Assembly (NCBI RefSeq): GCF_000003605.2 | Contig: NW_003123904.1 | Location: 82,496-118,722, forward strand | Length of the DNA: 36,227 bases | Reading direction: 5' to 3' | Source of the DNA: Saccoglossus kowalevskii | Lineage: Eukaryota; Hemichordata; Enteropneusta; Harrimaniidae | Shown: in pieces, positions 10,322-20,502 of the stretch | Position numbering within the stretch: position 1 is the first letter of the stretch | Layout of the letters: each line of letters starts with the position of its first letter | Translations under genes and position numbers: made by a program | The notes under the pieces: model-generated | Databases searched by the model: none | Told to the model about the DNA's origin: nothing | Seen by the model: only the letters and a program-made list of their open reading frames with translations

Positions 10322-11460
10322 ATCACAAATCTTTCCATTTTCAAAATAAACTGTTCAATTTGAGAGATATGTGTTTCTAATTGTCGTGTTTTCTGTTCCG
10401 ATTTTATATTCAATAAATTATACAAATTTCCTTGTCTGCTGCTTTTCTTCTGTTGACATTTCAAAGTGATATATGAATTTGAACCTACGAAAATAAATTG
10501 CCATTGGAAATAATTTAGTTTTATTGACTTATATCCCATATATGTAACTATATCTACATGCATCTTAATATAACGTATGTCTATGTTAGTATAGATTTAT
10601 TGCATTTCAAATATTGTATCTATATTTGTTTATATAGAATGTGATATTATTGATTACATTAAATTGGCCATTATCTATTTCTCTACATTTCTTTAAATTA
10701 AAACATGATTTACATATAGATTGTGATCAACTTGCCTGATTGTTATATATTTCACTCAAGAGTAATAATAATTTGTCTCTTTCTTAGATAGGTGACATAT
10801 AGCATTGAAATAGGCATCTTACAGTTAGGTTCCATGGCATTTTACAATGGTTTCCCGTGATAAGGATGTATCCCATTCTCAACATCTCATAGGGCGTGGC
10901 ATAGGGCGAACAAATAGTATATATGATTGTTGTAATAACAAAATCAAATTAAATCAACTAAACACATTCACATTAATTTACTGGGATTTTAAAGACGAAA
11001 TGTACTTTTTATATGTATGTTGAAGATTTAAATCTAAATTCACTGATGATTATATTCTAATGTTAAATCCAACTGAATTTGTTATTAGAAAGTCTACCTA
11101 ACCTGACCGTAATAATTATTGTTCAATTTCTCCCTTATACAGTTTCTACAAACATTATAATAAAGTCGAAATAGGTTCAAGTTTCAGGATGACTGAAGAC
11201 TTCCCCAAACGTGGAAAGTGCTACAAGTTTGTTTCTTTCAAATTTAACAAAGGGAAGAGAAGACCGAATCAAACGCAATACACAGGACATCGTTTGAATA
11301 TAGATATTCGTCAAGTTGCGCCACGCAAAGAAACTCACAGAGGAACATTCAATCAACGTATATGACATTATTCAATAAACAGGAATATTTGTAGATCTGA
11401 AGCACATATACAAACCACAATATTTTATTATCCAAGTCACAGCATTATGGCATAAAAGAT
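10322..11460. other. AT-rich non-coding stretch
   Basis: No gene supportable. The frames at 10276-10563 and 11177-11368 (minus) look like AT-rich noise. No repeat array seen. Confidence 0.6.
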
Positions 11461-11466
11461 ACTTAC

Positions 11467-11557
11467 CTAGAATCAGCATCAACGGTTTTGATATATCATA
11501 TTTAGCCCAAATTTTCAAAATTGTCAAATTGTTGGCTTCGACATAAATAGAATCCAT
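11467..11557 (-). CDS. candidate 5' coding exon, minus strand, unrecognised
   Basis: On the minus strand an ATG at 11557-11555, preceded in frame by a TAA about 30 bases upstream, opens a 30-codon frame (MDSIYVEANNLTILKIWAKY then DISKPLMLIL). It runs into CTAG|GTAAGTATC, a near-perfect donor, with its GT at 11466-11465. The peptide composition is less biased than most frames here. If unspliced it continues to a stop at 11372-11374. No promoter elements or second exon were identified and I do not recognise the peptide. Confidence 0.2.
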
Positions 11558-11742
11558 AGGGTTAAGGTATTCTAATATACTTTACTTTATCAGAATCACA
11601 TCATATAAAATATCGATAATATAGCATTGTTTAGTATACATTAAAAATTTGTTGGTATATCTGGCAGACGACGTGATTATATTTTCTAAATGTATCATAA
11701 ATAAAAACAGCCTTTTTTATGTTTTAATTGTTTAATTTTATG

Positions 11743-11903
11743 TTAAAGCGGGGGGGAGTCGTCACCTGTGCATGCGTCAGATGGCCATAGCGTGTCATTG
11801 TTTACAAACAAGCGTAAACCCATGAGCCTTTGCGTTTTTCGCGTGTGTTGTTATCGTCGCTTGGGATTCAACTCCCGCGCAGGTAACTACCCACCCGCTT
11901 TAA
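11743..11903 (-). mobile_element. TTAA-flanked MITE, copy 1
   Basis: This is a 161-base element bounded by TTAA on both sides (11743-11746 and 11900-11903) with inverted ends AGCGGG...GTCGTCACCTG and CAGGTAACTACCC...CCCGCT. It is inverted relative to the copies at 29492-29656 and 32150-32288 and shares with them the internal blocks TTGTTTACAAAC, GCGACGATAACAACACACGC and GATGGCCATAGCGTGTCATT. Its left G-run is expanded (7 G). It has no coding capacity. TTAA at both ends of all three copies suggests TTAA target specificity, as in piggyBac and Kolobok elements, but the family is inferred only from that. Confidence 0.85.
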
Positions 11904-12319
11904 TACTCGTGATCCAAGCCATTTTCAACGTTTTACAGCAACATTGTCTGTTTGTAGTTAGGTCATTTAACCCATTTGAGAACAGATCCTGAGATTTCAC
12001 AGTGGAGTCAAAAAAATCTTAACAAACAAAGCCCCTCTGATTGGTCTGACTGTTATGGTTAACGAGCCAATTAGACACAATCTTGCAAGTACTTGAATCT
12101 TTATTTTGTAACCGTATCCAAGATGGCTGCCCCGTATAGTAAATATCGGTAAATTACTCTCATGTATTTCATAATCACGTGTACATTAGCTGACTGTAAT
12201 AATACTACACTACACTATACTAGAACATCGACCTCAACATTGTATAATCGTCACTACAATACATTTCGGAAAATATCACAAAAGAAAGATAATATATTAT
12301 TTGTTGGTGGTCTATACAA
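11904..12319. other. non-coding stretch
   Basis: No gene seen. It contains CCAAGATGGCTGC (12118-12130), a good match to the YY1 motif, and a CACGTG at 12176-12181. Confidence 0.5.
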
Positions 12320-12790
12320 ATGAACCCGTGACATCGTCGTGACTACATCACGTAGTACACCAAATAAGGGCAAACGCGTGTGATACGCAAAGTGGGGTCA
12401 TTTACTACCCCATTTGTGCAGGTACGCGCATTAACAAAAGGCTAATTTATTTCTGATATAATGCGCGCTGACAGGCGGGTGATCGAGGCGCCGTGGAAAC
12501 GAATGACTGAAAACACCGGAAGATGTACAATAAATCATCGTGGACAGCTCCATCGTTTTACCGCGGCCTGTGACGTCACATTCCGACAATCACGAACTGC
12601 GCGCGAGTGAAAGCAGTGACGATCGAGGGGGAAAGCCAAGACCGGTTGCTATTGGCTGCGCTGCGTGCATAATAATTCCTGACGTAGTTATACGTCACAC
12701 AGGAGATGGTTTGGTGATAATACTACGCGCACGATGTGATAAGTAACGTCTATTTATAGTTCAGCTGGTTCCTTACTTAATTGGAACCAC
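12320..12790 (+). promoter_or_regulatory. CpG-rich promoter-like block (CRE, ETS, CCAAT, TATA)
   Basis: This block is clearly richer in GC and CpG than its surroundings. It contains ACCGGAAG (12515-12522, ETS type), a full CRE TGACGTCA (12571-12578) within GTGACGTCAC, an inverted CCAAT box ATTGG (12651-12655, in CTATTGGCTG), two more CRE-like sites, TGACGTAG (12680-12687) and TACGTCAC (12691-12698), then TATTTATAG (12751-12759). The order fits a plus-strand RNA polymerase II promoter with start near 12780. The frame at 12540-12746 has no ATG start and is better explained by the local GC. No gene body is recognisable downstream, so this could equally be a distal enhancer or the promoter of a non-coding RNA. 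Confidence 0.4.
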
Positions 12791-14443
12791 ACCACCTTGT
12801 TTAATTACCTTACCTCTTTTTTTTCTAACCTCATTCAATAAATACTTGTTTATTATCGCGACCTACATCCTGACACGGCCGCGAAGTGATAACCTAACAT
12901 TGCAGCTTACTAGCTGCGTAGCAAGGTTATCTATGATGCTAGACGCCTTGGCTGTGATCAGCTAAAAAAACGATTAACATTATGTGTTGATGAGCTCCAC
13001 AAATATTTGTAATAAATAGACATCTAAACTTGTCATCAGCCATTTTGCCAATGTTGTATATGCCATTCAAAATACGGTCAGAGTGAAACCTGACAAAATT
13101 TGCTTTTGGTCTTTTTTTGAATGCATTGCTTTATATGGTAAAATCATATTTTTCCATCTCGAAGTAAAGAGATGGGTGAGCTTATTTCCTATAAAGTATA
13201 TGTTCAGTTGTGAATTCGATTCGAACGCCCTCATATAAATGGTGTTGTCACGGTGCACTTCGATGTGAATATATGCAGTGCACACATCAATGGTGTTATT
13301 TTCAAAATTTGGTCTTTACGGATTTGTTTCGGCATTTACCTTACGTGGAGTTACTTTTTTGTTTATTTATTGCAAATATATGATACATGTTCACAATAAG
13401 TGAGATAAACACGAGAATTCCATTAACAGATATTCCAAGTCCCCATCTACGGCCGTACTACATCAACACCCAATTCTATTCTAAACACCGTATCGCATTA
13501 GTGTTGAGCAAAGTCCTCCAATCTTTGCGACCCGCCTGCGTGAACAAGGGAGAACACTTCTGAAAGAGTCAAACTCGGGGCACGGATGTGAAGCTGAATG
13601 GAGATGAGTGAATTCGCGATGACAACACGCAATACAATAGTATTCGTTGCTTATAGAGTCATCATTTCATACCGATAATGTGGTAATTGCACAGTGAGTA
13701 TATATACAGTTTGACGTCTGAATCAAATAATATTCTTATTCCCTCAAGGACCAGCCTACTCGCATTCTCAGAAAGGTCGCAATAAAAAAAAGTTCCTGAT
13801 GATAACAAAGAAACTGATACTAAATAAATACTTTCTTCTAAAAAAAAATTATGCTTTTCCGATTTCCTAGAAAGCCTTTTTGTAAAGAATTAAATACCGG
13901 TCTTATTCGTATTTCGTCAGAAAAAGTTACGCGATCAGATTTATAATGATTTATTTTGAATTCAGAATGAATTACTCACGTAAGATTGATGGCGCATGAC
14001 CTTTGGCCACAAAGACGTGTTTCAAATTTGGAACACATATTATTAAAAACAATGTTCGTGATCCAATCACGACTCTATGACTACGATTTTAATAACTACA
14101 AACGCATTACACGAATTTACTGCATTTTGCAAATGGAATTTTTGTGTTGAGAACTACTGTTAAAATATAGTGAATAATTAAGAATACGGTCAAATAAGAA
14201 AGACATGGACTTGGGCAGAATAAATACTAAGATGAAAAACGAACACGAATTGTAACGGAATAGACACTGTGTAATGGGACATGGAGAGGCAAGTCAAAAA
14301 AGAGGGAGCACGTTGGCATCCTGCGAAAGTAGACTGGGGAAGTGAGACATGTTTGAGAGAGGGGGTTATATTGCACTGGACTTGAAATAAGAAAAGCCCG
14401 CAAGTGAAACAGGACAAAATAACAAAAGATGTAAAGATGAGGA
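12791..14443. other. AT-rich non-coding stretch
   Basis: No supportable gene. A minus-strand donor-like TTAC|GTGAGTAAT lies near 13969-13980; the sequence before it is open in two frames for 18-20 codons, too little to call. The frames at 13067-13285 and 14190-14496 (minus) are low in information, and the latter two overlap each other in different frames. Confidence 0.6.
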
Positions 14444-14508
14444 GTGATGTCAGGTGTTCTGAGAAAAGTGAGCACATTCTGCTCCACATGTGACATCTCT
14501 CATATATC
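14444..14508 (+). repeat. dispersed repeat, copy 2 of 2
   Basis: These 65 bases align with 6998-7050 from GTGATGTCAGGTG to CATATATC. This copy carries an extra 12 bases (TTCTGAGAAAAG) after the first block. No ends or target duplications can be fixed from two copies, so its class is unknown. Confidence 0.65.
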
Positions 14509-14647
14509 TACGTCAAATTTAAAAATCGAAGTCATAGTCTATTCTTACATACGTAACCATGTATTTGCATTCTGAACTTAGGTAATTTATGTATTATATT
14601 ATTACATATGTACTGCAGTTTATTTTGATTCGTCCCTGAAATCAAAA

Positions 14648-14907
14648 TCGGTATTTCCACAACCCATATGCAAATGAGGTCTGAGAGCAAACAAAGTAGC
14701 CCCTTCATGAGTACCGTTTTTCGAAATAAACAATATTTAGAAGTGCGATATTTTCCCCTTGGGGTACATGAATATACTTGCCGAGTGAAATTAAATTTGA
14801 ACAACAGTAATGGTAGTTTTAAGCATTCACTTATTTTGAGTCAAACTAATTTGCATATCACCCATGCAATAATGTTTTCGGTATTTTCACGGTCGATATG
14901 CAAATGA
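14648..14907. promoter_or_regulatory. duplicated 30-bp module with POU octamer motifs
   Basis: TCGGTATTT(C/T)CAC followed by ATATGCAAATGA occurs at 14648-14677 and again at 14878-14907 (about 25 of 30 identical). Each copy holds a perfect octamer ATGCAAAT (14668-14675 and 14898-14905). A third perfect octamer in reverse orientation, ATTTGCAT, is at 14849-14856, with a near match at 14874. Three perfect octamers in 238 bp compares with about 2-3 expected in the whole window. This could be a POU-factor enhancer or part of a repeat. Its right side is cut off by the gap that starts 43 bp later. Confidence 0.4.
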
Positions 14908-14950
14908 ACATGGTATTTCCATTGGCTACCGAACTATTTTTATTTACAAA

Positions 14951-15645
14951 NNNNNNNNNNNNNNNNNNNNNNNNNNNNNNNNNNNNNNNNNNNNNNNNNN
15001 NNNNNNNNNNNNNNNNNNNNNNNNNNNNNNNNNNNNNNNNNNNNNNNNNNNNNNNNNNNNNNNNNNNNNNNNNNNNNNNNNNNNNNNNNNNNNNNNNNNN
15101 NNNNNNNNNNNNNNNNNNNNNNNNNNNNNNNNNNNNNNNNNNNNNNNNNNNNNNNNNNNNNNNNNNNNNNNNNNNNNNNNNNNNNNNNNNNNNNNNNNNN
15201 NNNNNNNNNNNNNNNNNNNNNNNNNNNNNNNNNNNNNNNNNNNNNNNNNNNNNNNNNNNNNNNNNNNNNNNNNNNNNNNNNNNNNNNNNNNNNNNNNNNN
15301 NNNNNNNNNNNNNNNNNNNNNNNNNNNNNNNNNNNNNNNNNNNNNNNNNNNNNNNNNNNNNNNNNNNNNNNNNNNNNNNNNNNNNNNNNNNNNNNNNNNN
15401 NNNNNNNNNNNNNNNNNNNNNNNNNNNNNNNNNNNNNNNNNNNNNNNNNNNNNNNNNNNNNNNNNNNNNNNNNNNNNNNNNNNNNNNNNNNNNNNNNNNN
15501 NNNNNNNNNNNNNNNNNNNNNNNNNNNNNNNNNNNNNNNNNNNNNNNNNNNNNNNNNNNNNNNNNNNNNNNNNNNNNNNNNNNNNNNNNNNNNNNNNNNN
15601 NNNNNNNNNNNNNNNNNNNNNNNNNNNNNNNNNNNNNNNNNNNNN
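14951..15645. other. assembly gap (695 N)
   Basis: A run of unknown bases. Any translation across it is meaningless. It separates the octamer module from a GC-richer piece (15660-15690), and the left flank is repetitive, so the gap may reflect a collapsed repeat. Confidence 0.99.
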
Positions 15646-17210
15646 AAAATAACTTCCATACGCAACAAAGCCACGGGGAGGGATGGGGTTCTGTCATATT
15701 ATAGTATAGATCGTAGAATATGTAATAACTCGTTTGAATGCTAACCATGTTTACCATGTGGAGATTTAATTCCCTTTTTCTGGATCTCAGTTGAATTAGC
15801 CGGGAGCTCTCTATGTTATATGAGTCATAGAAAGTTCCGGTATTAAAATACTGTGTTTTATATTTGCATTTTGCTCGCAGTAAATGTCAGTATTCCCTGT
15901 CCACTATAAATATGGGATATTTTTATTGACGACCCTTGATGATCGGCTTTATCCGATGATAAGCCGAAGATGTGAAAGTTAAGTATGATTTTAGTGAGAA
16001 GCACCTGGTGAACTAACACATCTATATTAAGTAGACTCGGTCCAATCCCTCGCTTTGGCTGGCAGCATAACAAACAGGAGCACGTCAACTACTACGAGTC
16101 GAGTACTAAGTACAAGGCACAGCCGACTTTTGTGATCTTTTACAAAATAAAATTCAAATAATGTTGTTCCTATTTCGTCCATTCAGTCAGTAATATATGT
16201 TTATTTAGTTCAAGATTGTCAAAGCAGAATATAGAAACATTCATAAAAACTAAGAAACAATCATGGCACTCCAAATGTTAGCTTTTTCAATTTTAACCAC
16301 TACAAGCTGAATTTGTTTTAATATATTTAGAATTGACGTGATACTGTTTACTATTTGATGCAAAACAAACAAGATAAATCACTCTTTTTGACTTTTTAAA
16401 AGGATATATAATGTGTAACATATCCCTGTTTTTCAAGTGTTTGCATTGTAGTAAGGAGTTAAATGTAGTGTGAGACAAAAAGTAACAAAGATATTCGAGA
16501 CACCGTCTCTGCAATAAAGACAACACATGCGTTTTAATTGAACAAAGCGATTAGATGTACATAGGTGCGGATATCAATGTTGATCACTCTCAATTGTGGT
16601 TTGCCTTGTTTAATTCATGATTTAAATGTCGAATGTCCACGCCTAACTATTCGATGGAGTAATTTCCGTTGTTTTATAAGACTGATCAAATGCAAGCAGA
16701 ATATAAATCTATTTACTTTTTCTTAATATCAATGATGATGTCCGTAGCCGTAGAAGCAATACGATTTCCTTACGAGTGCAGATATTGTAATGGGGAAATT
16801 ATTTCGAAAGGGGTTTCATTTTAATTAAAAGTTTAATCGTTCAAGATATCATCTCATTCAGCATGTTGACGTCTCATATCCGCTCTTTGAGATAACAAAC
16901 TGGTAAGTTTGACATTTGACATCTCACTGTCACGGGTTTCACGAAGATGAATGCTGTACACGTGTCTTTAGCGCCTACAATTGAGAGTGTAAATGGCACA
17001 CCGCCGAACCAGTATACATCTGTGTATACATCTGTCAGAATGTATGTATTTTTCTGTGCGCGTGCATAATCCTGAAATATTAGAGTACTGAAGCTAGAAG
17101 TAGTGGTCACTAAAGTCACTTCACTTTGTTTTAGGAGAGTTTTCTAAACTCGATGTCATGAACTGTACAAAATCCAAAGCTATTATGATGCTTACATGAA
17201 TCAGTGAAAG
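15646..17210. other. AT-rich non-coding stretch
   Basis: No gene supportable; the minus-strand frames at 15858-16088, 16293-16526 and 16874-17119 carry no motifs. A short direct duplication of TATACATCTGTG occurs near 17013-17035, and a CACGTG at 16959-16964. Confidence 0.6.
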
Positions 17211-17600
17211 GTTTTCTGGGGGGCAAGGGGGGGGGTAGCTGGTACAGGTTACAGAAAATAAAAAAAGACATTTTTTTACGTTTTTACAGAAAAAAAGTTC
17301 CATTTACAGTAAAAAATAGATTTTTACACTTTACAGATAAAGCAAATTCCTAATTACGTTTTTATATTTGATTATTTGTGTTCAAGAATCAAAATTGGAA
17401 ATTTTGCGTACGATTTACGACATTTAATGTGGAAAATGCTTTATACGCTTACAAAAAATAAGATCTTAAATTATTACAAATTACGGACGAATAAAAATCA
17501 TTTTACACCTTGCCCATGTCTACGAAATTTCGTTTTTTTTATTTATTTAAACTACATTATTACGAAAATAAAAACAATACCCCTTGCCGACCCTCTTTTC
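17211..17600. repeat. low-complexity block with G-runs and TTTACAG(A/T)AAAAA motifs
   Basis: It starts with G6 (17218-17223) and G9 (17227-17235) separated by CAA, followed by A/T-rich sequence in which TTTACAG(A/T)AAAAA-like words recur (near 17282, 17303, 17330). GGGCAAGG at the left is mirrored by CCTTGCCC (near 17507-17514) and TACCCCTTGCC (17578-17588) at the right, which hints at a decayed inverted-repeat element about 370 bp long. The frame at 17376-17630 lies inside this block and is not convincing as a gene. Confidence 0.35.
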
Positions 17601-17639
17601 TTTCGATCTTCCAAAGTAGGCATTATGTAAAGCTATTAT

Positions 17640-18180
17640 AGATGGTCACCTATTGAGGTTCATTGATATGTACGATCACAATGTGGTGGATTGTGGTACA
17701 ACTTTAGCATAACTCCCATGCTTGAAAAATCTGATTAAATAACCCAGACAGCTAGTTGATCCTCACGTGCCAAATGTCGTGAAAGTCACATCAAAGTAAA
17801 AAAAGGTGTATGTCAAGACTAATTTAAACGGTGCGTGCATATATTACCAGTTTCATATCAAAATGTGACTTATCATTTATGGAAATTTTACTTAATCTCA
17901 AATTAATTTAATTGAAATGTGTATATAACCATTACGCTAAGTTAAACAATAACACAACAGACATACATGCTAGATATACGTATGATTACTAGTAAGATTC
18001 GTTAACTATTTATTTATCCAGTTAAAATATTATTGTTGTTGATTGAATAGTGGTAGTGTTTAAACGGATACAAAATGATCGGGGCATCCGATTGGTGTGG
18101 TGTCTACATTGAGCACATCACGTTATGGTGAACTTAGAAGTAGGCCTTATCAGGAATTTACGACAAACAGAAGTATCTTG
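17640..18180. other. AT-rich non-coding stretch
   Basis: Nothing supportable beyond a CACGTG at 17764-17769. Confidence 0.6.
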
Positions 18181-18249
18181 AATGACTTTATCTGTATTAA
18201 TTTTATTGTTTTCCCACAATCATCTGCCTTGCACATGTCACCATTGAAG

Positions 18250-18355
18250 AATGGCATGAACTTGTGTAACAATGCGTCTGTACTTCTCGATTGTCTCGCT
18301 GGAGTCCGAGAGTGGCGCTCGATCGGGGGAGAGTTGTCACAGACAGAGATTAAAG
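18250..18355 (+). CDS. candidate internal exon, possibly death-fold-like; weak
   Basis: A pyrimidine-rich run (about 18200-18235) leads to CATTGAAG, a possible acceptor ending at 18249. ATTAAAG|GTACAA, with its GT at 18356-18357, is an acceptable donor. The 106 bases between are GC-rich and open: NGMNLCNNASVLLDCLAGVR then EWRSIGGELSQTEIK. The spacing of LLD, G-x-x-W-R, G-x-x-L-S and I loosely resembles helices 1-3 of death domains (the LLD...DWRxLAxxL pattern), but too little is present to claim the family. The minus strand of the same piece is also open, with its own pyrimidine-rich acceptor-like run, so even the strand is uncertain. Confidence 0.2.
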
Positions 18356-18359
18356 GTAC

Positions 18360-20502
18360 AACTGAATTAATTTGGTGAATGTAGTTTTTGAAAACGAGAT
18401 AAACGACTTTAATTCACTGTGAAAAAATAATTTCAATAGCACTTCGCAGTTAGTATGAACTGGTTATTTACTTTTTTAAATTGCTAACTTTAAAAGGATG
18501 TTTAAATAAATGTAACTCCTGCACCACTTATTCGATTGTTTTGAATATCTGATTTACAAAATATTATCGCACTATCCATTGGTTCATATGTGTGTGTTGT
18601 CAACCTATAAATACTTGGTACCACTGTTTGAAACGTGTAGCTGATGTAAGCGTAGGAAATCTATGAAATGAAATGGCAAACACGTAGAAACATCCAGCCT
18701 TATTAGTAGTTGAGTACCGTGCTTGATGACTTATCTATGAATCTATGGAAATGTACCCAATAACAATTTTTTAAAAACAAAAACAAAACAAAAATATACT
18801 GGTCCATAGAAAATGTAATTTGATTCATGTTTCAAATAGTATTCAAATAAAATAAAATGAATTTTATAAATGTGCATTAAAATGCATATAAACACGGGAG
18901 TACGTTCGCTAAATAGAACAGCCTAAGATAGACACGCTGAACGGAACAGCTCATCTTCGGCGCACTTGATGAAATACAACCCGATGTAACATTGATGTAT
19001 GCATACTAAACTGGTAGTTGACTGTATAGAGTTTTTAACTGCGACCATCAATCATAATGTCCTACTTCAAGAACCAGCAGTCTGCTAATGGCACATTTTA
19101 TTAACTTACGTATTAAATAGCTTCCAACATTTGTCACAAATCAATCGAATCCACTCCCATAATTCAATGCGAACATCACCATCACGGTAACATAGATAAA
19201 CCGTTAACTCACATCCTCTACATAAAACCATGGGATGGGGTCAACTTATAAAAAGGGGTGGGCGCGAGCCCGCTAATTAATTGTGATTAATTGTGAATTG
19301 TAAAACGAAGTTACTGTATAATTTACAACCGCGAACGAGGTTGTCTTCTTTCTCAATGATGTAAACTGCCCTTTGTGGTCTACCTTTTTGTTGATTCTGT
19401 AAAAGTGTCTATTTAGACTGCTCAAGAGTGAGTGAATATTTAGATTGTCTAACCATCCATCGTCGTCAGTACGCATAGAGAGTTCAATACATTCAGTAAT
19501 TGCCGTGGTTTGCTTGAATTCTCACTTCCCCTCGGGGTCAAATCATGTTATACTGTTGCTTTAATTTCCACTGAGTGGCGATCTGATTTGTAACACACAT
19601 AGCATACATGTACTGTGTTGTGAACGCTGAAAATCGTCAAATTAAAATCCTACGCTCGCCCTGGCAGTGTATAAACACGTGTGAATACTTAGTAAACGCA
19701 CAATGTGTTCTATGCTGTCCAACAATATTTTTTTCGTGGATATTTTCGATCAACCATAGCTGGCATCTTTTCGCTTCATAACACAGTGTGCATTACGTTT
19801 CTGACTAAGTTTACTCTACTCTACAGATGTTATACAAACCTACTCAAACCTATGAACGTAAAATTCCATTTGTGTCGCTTTTCATATTTTTTCCCACATT
19901 TTGATTAAAACCTGTAGGTAGTAGAAAATCATGTTCATTTATTTCAAAATTAACAATGAAATTTCGGACATACATTTGCATACAAATGTCGCATCAACAT
20001 TTTGCCGGGAAACAATATGACCGCGTTGTTCAGCTTCCGTGGTCCATAAAAAAATATCTTCGCGCTTCGGGCAAGTGTCATACCACACTTCTCATATCTG
20101 TCGTTAATGTTTCCTTTGCTTTTTGTCCATAATTAACACCTGTTTCCATAATTGGAACTGAAGATAAAACGGCGCTAAATTGTTCAATCTTGGAAGCCAA
20201 TTTTGACACTGTGCCTGCTGGGAGAGTTAATTTAGTTTATTTCTTAATTCGTTTTTTTTTTCAGTTCATTAGTGAATAGATCTGCTAACATGCAATTATC
20301 TTCCTTCTAACTTGAACTTGATATTTGAATTACCGTCTTACATCTCTCGTTAATGATAATATATCACTTTCCATGGATGTGTTTATGTTTAAGGTCAAAT
20401 TAGAATATTAATTGACTCTATATTTAGTTAAACCCCGCTTTCCATTTTTAGAATGCTCGTTTCTAATGCTGCCATCAAAGTTGTATACAACGCGTCGTGA
20501 AG
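18360..20502. other. AT-rich non-coding stretch
   Basis: No gene supportable. There is an octamer ATTTGCAT at 19974-19981 inside the inverted repeat CATTTGCATACAAATG, a CACGTG at 19676-19681 and A/C-rich low complexity near 18776-18795. The frames at 19273-19476 (minus) and 19705-19908 (plus) have no motifs. Confidence 0.6.

Noticed and set aside
11860-11885. B-box-like GGGATTCAACTCCC, hinting at a tRNA-derived SINE
   Set aside because: It lies inside the TTAA-flanked MITE, whose other copies do not keep a tRNA-like structure.
13200-13230. GTTCGAATC-like tRNA B-box on the minus strand
   Set aside because: No A-box, acceptor stem or cloverleaf could be assembled around it.
14190-14496. Two overlapping minus-strand frames of 89 and 99 codons
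   Set aside because: They overlap in different frames, contain the dispersed repeat copy and show no motif.
14858-15757. Open frames of 244-299 codons on both strands
   Set aside because: Almost entirely unknown bases of the assembly gap.
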